A DNA stretch of 64,000 nucleotides, taken from positions 124,001 to 188,000 of the forward strand of contig NZ_BMEL01000005.1 in NCBI RefSeq assembly GCF_014636475.1, written 5' to 3'. A model generated the notes under the pieces. That model was not told where the DNA came from. It worked only from the letters and a program-made list of their open reading frames with translations, and did no database searches. The translations under genes and the position numbers were made by a program. Below are positions 60,388 through 64,000 of the stretch, piece by piece (position 1 is the first letter of the stretch; each line of letters opens with the position of its first letter). The DNA comes from Halobacillus andaensis. Lineage in GTDB: Bacteria; Bacillota; Bacilli; Bacillales; Halobacillaceae.

Positions 60388-60491
60388 TCCATTCCACCTT
60401 TCTATTTAGAAATCCGAACACAAAACATATCCACTCATAAACAATCTATTCCTCACATAAAAAAAGCAGAACGACCGAAGTCGTTCTGCCT

Positions 60492-60830
60492 TAGTCTGTT
60501 GAGAAAGCTTTGATGAACACGGTATATCATGGTTCCTCCTTTAGAGTCTTGGGAAAAGGAACAGGCGTTGATGACGGCTGCCTGTCAAAACATGAAAAAG
60601 ACTGTCCTCCACCTAGCTAGGGTGAGCCAGGTGAAGGAGAGTGTTTTTCTGACTTAGGGACTTCCAAGGAGCTAGGACCCTTCCACTCCTGCGGAAGAAC
60701 GAGTGAGCCGAGATCGCCGAGCGCGGGGTTTGCGAGGAAGCTCGGGCGCTCGTCCGCGGAAAGGTAAGGGTCTTTGGCTTCTGGCGGCAAGAAAAAAGCT
60801 TGAGGAAAACCACATGTTTCCCCACAAGCT
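60492..60830. repeat. Palindromic intergenic element, family D, copy 3
   Basis: Left arm like family A (TGAGAAAGCTTTGATG, GGTTCCTCC, GGGAAAAGGAACAGG), then family D body: CCAAGGAGCTAGGACCC, CCACTCCTGCGGAAGAACGA, GTGAGCCGAGAT, CTCGGGCGCTCGTCC, ending with hairpin AGCTTGAGGAAAAC / GTTTCCCCACAAGCT. It shows that A and D share a common ancestor or have recombined. Confidence 0.7.
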
Positions 60831-60858
60831 GAGAAGAAAGACCTAAGTCTTTTCCCCC

Positions 60859-62574
60859 TTATAGAAAAACGCTCTTTTCAATCTGCTTCATCTCATAGAA
60901 GTAACCTTGCTGAGCCATGAGCTCACGAAACGTCCCGGATTCCACCACTTCTCCTTGTTCCATTACTATAATCTGATCCATTTTCTCAAGGCCGGCCAGA
61001 CGATGACTGACAAGAAGAACCGTATCCTCTTTCGCTTGAGCAAATAACTCCTCATACAACATTTTCTCCGTTAAGGCGTCCACTGAAGACGTCGGTTCAT
61101 CTAGCAGCCATAACCTCTCTCCCTTCAGCATAGCACGCGCTATCGCTAAACGCTGCTTCTCTCCCCCAGACAGATTTTCACCGCGTTCCAGTACTTCATC
61201 TTCTAGTGAAAAATGATCAAGCTTTACTTTTTGCAGCGCTTCGATGAGCACATGATCGCCGAGCCCTTCTGCAGCGACCTCTAAGTTGTGCCGTATGCTG
61301 CCGTAGAAAAAGTGATTTTCCTGTAACACCACGTTCGAGCGAGCCCAAAGCTCCTCGCGTTCCACCTTATTAAGACTCACATCATTTAATTGAATGTCAC
61401 CTTCCTGATAAGGATGAATGTTGAGCAGCAATTGAAGCAGTGTAGATTTTCCGGATCCGCTCGCTCCTACTATCGCTGTTTTTGATCCTTGTGGGATGCT
61501 TACATTCACCTTTTCCAAGGCTTGCCTTTTCTCTCCATTAAACGAAAAGCTCACATCATGAAAGCGAATGGAAGGGGCTTGGTCCACAGAGAGGCGTACA
61601 GGTGATTCCGGCTCTTTAGCAGGCTCTTCCCGGACCACAGAGAATAATCGATTAGACGCACGTCTGCTGTCCTCTAAATGAACGGGAAACACGGCCATCG
61701 GCGTTGCATTTTCAAATACGGTGAGCGAAACCATCACAAGCATCGCAAGAAAAATCCCATTTAAATCGTCTTCCACCACCAGCCATGCCCCTAGCCCAAG
61801 AACAAACCAAGAAATAATAAGCGACACCATCGTGTTCATAGAATGGCTGAACGTGGAGTGTAACCCTTCCCTTTCTTGTTCATTCACATATTTGTGAGAA
61901 GCATGAAGAAGCTGCTCTTCTTTTTCTTCAAGTTTTTGATAGATTTTTAGATCACGATAACCGTAGAGCAGTTCTGCTGCCTCAGTAGAGAGAGCCCCTC
62001 TGTTTTCCCGCACTTGAGTATTAATCCGCTTTTGTCTAATAGTAAACAAAGCGGGTACAACAAACCCAGTAAGCAATAGACCGAGCAGCAGCACGATAGC
62101 TATAGCCAATGAATAAAACGTAGTAAACACAATTGTACTTAAAAAAACAATAACGAGCACAATTGGTGGATAATACACGCGCAGGAAGAAGTTTTGCAAA
62201 CTTTCTACATCACCGACGATTCGGGATAATAAATCTCCGCTTCTGTACTTTTGAAAAATCTGCGGTGCGAGCGGTTCAATCTTTTTATAAAAAGAAACCC
62301 GTAAGTGACTAAGTATGGAAAATGTGGCGCGGTGTGAGAAATACCGCTCTGCATATCGACTCAAAGCTCTCGTAAACCCAAATAATTTGAGGATAGCGAT
62401 GACCACCGTCAACGCGTACAACGGAGGTACGAATGCCGCGCGCGAGATCAGATAACCGCTCGAAGCAAACAAACCGACAGCAGCAATTCCGGCTAAAAAT
62501 CCAAAAAAGATGGAAAGCAATATATCCTTTTGCTCAAGCATAACAAGCTTGACTACAATACCTAAATCTTTCAA
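60859..62574 (-). CDS. cydC: ABC exporter subunit CydC
   Basis: Half of the heterodimeric exporter needed to assemble cytochrome bd, moving thiols or haem in known systems. 571 aa: six-helix membrane domain (about 1-310) then ATPase with Walker A GASGSGKST (about 370), signature LSGGEKQR, and Walker B LWLLDEPT (about 480). Starts 4 nt inside the end of cydD. Serves the cydAB oxidase encoded at 14.8 kb. Confidence 0.9.
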   Translation of the reverse strand: MKDLGIVVKLVMLEQKDILLSIFFGFLAGIAAVGLFASSGYLISRAAFVPPLYALTVVIAILKLFGFTRALSRYAERYFSHRATFSILSHLRVSFYKKIEPLAPQIFQKYRSGDLLSRIVGDVESLQNFFLRVYYPPIVLVIVFLSTIVFTTFYSLAIAIVLLLGLLLTGFVVPALFTIRQKRINTQVRENRGALSTEAAELLYGYRDLKIYQKLEEKEEQLLHASHKYVNEQEREGLHSTFSHSMNTMVSLIISWFVLGLGAWLVVEDDLNGIFLAMLVMVSLTVFENATPMAVFPVHLEDSRRASNRLFSVVREEPAKEPESPVRLSVDQAPSIRFHDVSFSFNGEKRQALEKVNVSIPQGSKTAIVGASGSGKSTLLQLLLNIHPYQEGDIQLNDVSLNKVEREELWARSNVVLQENHFFYGSIRHNLEVAAEGLGDHVLIEALQKVKLDHFSLEDEVLERGENLSGGEKQRLAIARAMLKGERLWLLDEPTSSVDALTEKMLYEELFAQAKEDTVLLVSHRLAGLEKMDQIIVMEQGEVVESGTFRELMAQQGYFYEMKQIEKSVFL

Positions 62575-64000
62575 CGTGCTTCCCCTCCTTGCTGGACGGA
62601 AACCATATTCCGATAGTACGGAACTGTTTGGAGCAAGTCTTCATGTGTTCCGCTTCCAATTAACCGTCCCTCGTCTAACAACAAAATTTGATCTGCTGCT
62701 TGGATCGTGTGCAAGCGATGAGCCACCGTAATTACAGTAGACGATTGAGACAATTCTTCTAGCGAACGTTGGAGGATTTTTTCCGTTTGCAGATCAAGGC
62801 CTGTTGTCGGCTCATCAAACAAAATCACAGAAGGACGTTTTAAAAAGGCCCTTGCAATCGCTACCCGTTGTTTCTCTCCTCCAGAAAGGCCTCTCCCCGC
62901 TTCTCCAACGGGTGTGTCAAACCCCTGTTCAAGAGATTCGATAAATGAAGCAATTCCAGCTTTTTCAGCCGCTTTTACGATTTGCTCCCGACTAGCCCCA
63001 CTTGAACCAACAGCAATATTGTCAGCAATCGTTCCTGAGAATAAATAAGGGTGCTGAGATATATAGCTAAGCTGATTAAACCATTCTTGTTCTTCATATT
63101 CGAATAGAGGCTGCTCATTCACTCTTACTTGTCCCTCTGTAGGGGCCATTAATCCAGCTATAACATGAAGCAATGTTGTTTTTCCTGAGCCCGTTCGTCC
63201 AACAATGGCTACCTGATGATAGGGAGCAATTTGAGCGTCTATAGGTTTTAGAGCAAAGCCCTCATCGTGGTAGCTGAAGCTCACTCCAGCAAGTTCAATA
63301 GCAGGAGGGGCTGTACCTGTTATTAACTGTGAACTTCCCCATTCCACATGAGGAGTTGGTTCTTCTAATTCCTCCGTCACTTTTTGAGCAGCTACAATAC
63401 TCCCTCTTCCGGAGTGAAAAGCACTCCCCGCGTCCTTTAACAATTGATAGAATTCAGGAGCTAAAATCAATATAAAAAAAGCGGAGAAGAAAGATATATT
63501 TTCATAAACAACTAAGCGAATGGCAATTTCCATCGCAATTAAACCGATGCTGAGCATCGAAATAAACTCCAGCATTAAGGAGGAAACAAACGCTACTTTC
63601 AACACTTCCATGGTTGCGTCCCGGAAGCCGAGGCTGCTTTCTTCGATAAGCTCTCTCTGCTTTCTGGCCCTCCCAAACAGCTTAAGTGTTGTTAACCCTT
63701 GCAGCGTATCAAGAAACCTTCCTGAAAAAGCCGCAAGCTTTTCTAACTGTTCTTCTGATTTCTTTTTTGTCATCACTCCAATAAGAGCCATAAAAAAAGG
63801 AATAAACGGTGCTGTAATGAGCATAATTAATCCCGAGTAGATGTGCTGCGTGAACACGGCGACCAAGATAATAATAGGCACGATCGCCGTTTGAATCATT
63901 TGTGGCACGTAGCTGCTAAAATAGCTGTCTACATCGTCAGTTGCATCCATTAACACACTAATTTTTCTTCCTGACTGGCCCTGCATCGAAGCCTGAACAG
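62571..64000 (-). CDS. cydD: ABC exporter subunit CydD (5' end outside window)
   Basis: Partner of CydC; the reading frame stays open to the end of the window, so about the first 90-110 residues are missing. Visible part: membrane domain, then Walker A GRTGSGKTT, signature LSGGEKQR and Walker B VILFDEPTTGLD. Upstream gene of the pair, overlapping cydC by 4 nt. Together with cydAB it gives a complete bd-oxidase system split over two loci. Confidence 0.9.
   Translation of the reverse strand, partial: VQASMQGQSGRKISVLMDATDDVDSYFSSYVPQMIQTAIVPIIILVAVFTQHIYSGLIMLITAPFIPFFMALIGVMTKKKSEEQLEKLAAFSGRFLDTLQGLTTLKLFGRARKQRELIEESSLGFRDATMEVLKVAFVSSLMLEFISMLSIGLIAMEIAIRLVVYENISFFSAFFILILAPEFYQLLKDAGSAFHSGRGSIVAAQKVTEELEEPTPHVEWGSSQLITGTAPPAIELAGVSFSYHDEGFALKPIDAQIAPYHQVAIVGRTGSGKTTLLHVIAGLMAPTEGQVRVNEQPLFEYEEQEWFNQLSYISQHPYLFSGTIADNIAVGSSGASREQIVKAAEKAGIASFIESLEQGFDTPVGEAGRGLSGGEKQRVAIARAFLKRPSVILFDEPTTGLDLQTEKILQRSLEELSQSSTVITVAHRLHTIQAADQILLLDEGRLIGSGTHEDLLQTVPYYRNMVSVQQGGEAR

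Noticed and set aside
3653-60830. Repeats as a CRISPR array or as insertion sequences with transposase
   Set aside because: Copies are dispersed and not regularly spaced, and no transposase or cas gene is found in the window.

Overview
The window reads as chromosomal DNA of a Gram-positive Bacillaceae (low-GC Firmicutes). Nearly every gene has a strong AGGAGG-type Shine-Dalgarno, TTG and GTG starts are common, and bacillus-specific families recur (bacilliredoxin, CvfC, UvsE, BioY, class D sortase, RsbR-like GAF-STAS, DUF1450). Many secreted and cytosolic proteins are rich in Asp and Glu, which suggests a moderately halophilic or halotolerant genus such as Halobacillus or a relative. That placement is inference. 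No rRNA, tRNA, CRISPR array, prophage or transposase was seen.

Layout. 0-3.7 kb: a two-gene ABC exporter, then cvfC-brxA. 3.9-13.1 kb: a carbohydrate locus with LacI regulator, esterase, two permeases and solute-binding protein on the minus strand, divergent from a GH3 beta-glucosidase and a secreted GH144-like glycoamylase-fold protein. Three copies of the 10-bp palindrome GAAACGTTTC lie at its promoters. The gene set resembles known beta-1,2-glucan (sophorooligosaccharide) utilisation loci. 13.3-18.9 kb: methyltransferase, cyanide-insensitive-type bd oxidase (cydAB), glutaminase, DUF4385. 19.2-23.4 kb: Fur-boxed siderophore uptake with a ferredoxin-NADP-reductase-like flavoprotein but no ATPase gene. 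23.5-29.6 kb: PadR-ChrA chromate transporter, a GAF-GAF-PAS-GGDEF-EAL protein, a ThDP enzyme. 30-41.8 kb: PCYCGC lipoprotein, AGCS symporter, CDP-alcohol phosphatidyltransferase, YceI, UvsE, BirA-controlled bioY-bioB, aldo/keto reductase, lipoprotein, SAM hydrolase, MarR-MFS pump. 41.8-48.9 kb: DUF1450, ribF, HD hydrolase, two divergent MurE-like ligases, a DJ-1 protein, a GAF-STAS protein. 49.5-52.1 kb: FAD amino-acid oxidase; a class D sortase with its LPDTA/Excalibur substrate. 52.3-59.4 kb: a large arsenic island, arsR-arsB-arsC-arsD-arsA-trxB on minus, and a divergent plus-strand unit of a second ArsR, a 52-aa CCVCC mini-protein, a DUF318/ArsP-type permease and a 33-aa CC...CC mini-protein. 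59.7-64 kb: SIMPL protein and cydC/cydD (cydD runs off the end).

Two things stand out. First, in the divergent arsenic unit each of the first three genes is preceded by the same operator-plus-ribosome-site module, ATCAA-N6/7-TTGAT followed at once by the Shine-Dalgarno, and two tiny cysteine-pair proteins escort the permease. Second, most gaps over 300 bp are filled by palindromic elements about 125-340 bp long. They form at least four families, several with terminal inverted repeats, and most copies carry a common core close to ACTCCTGCGG. They look like small non-autonomous mobile elements or structured RNAs and occur about ten times in 64 kb.
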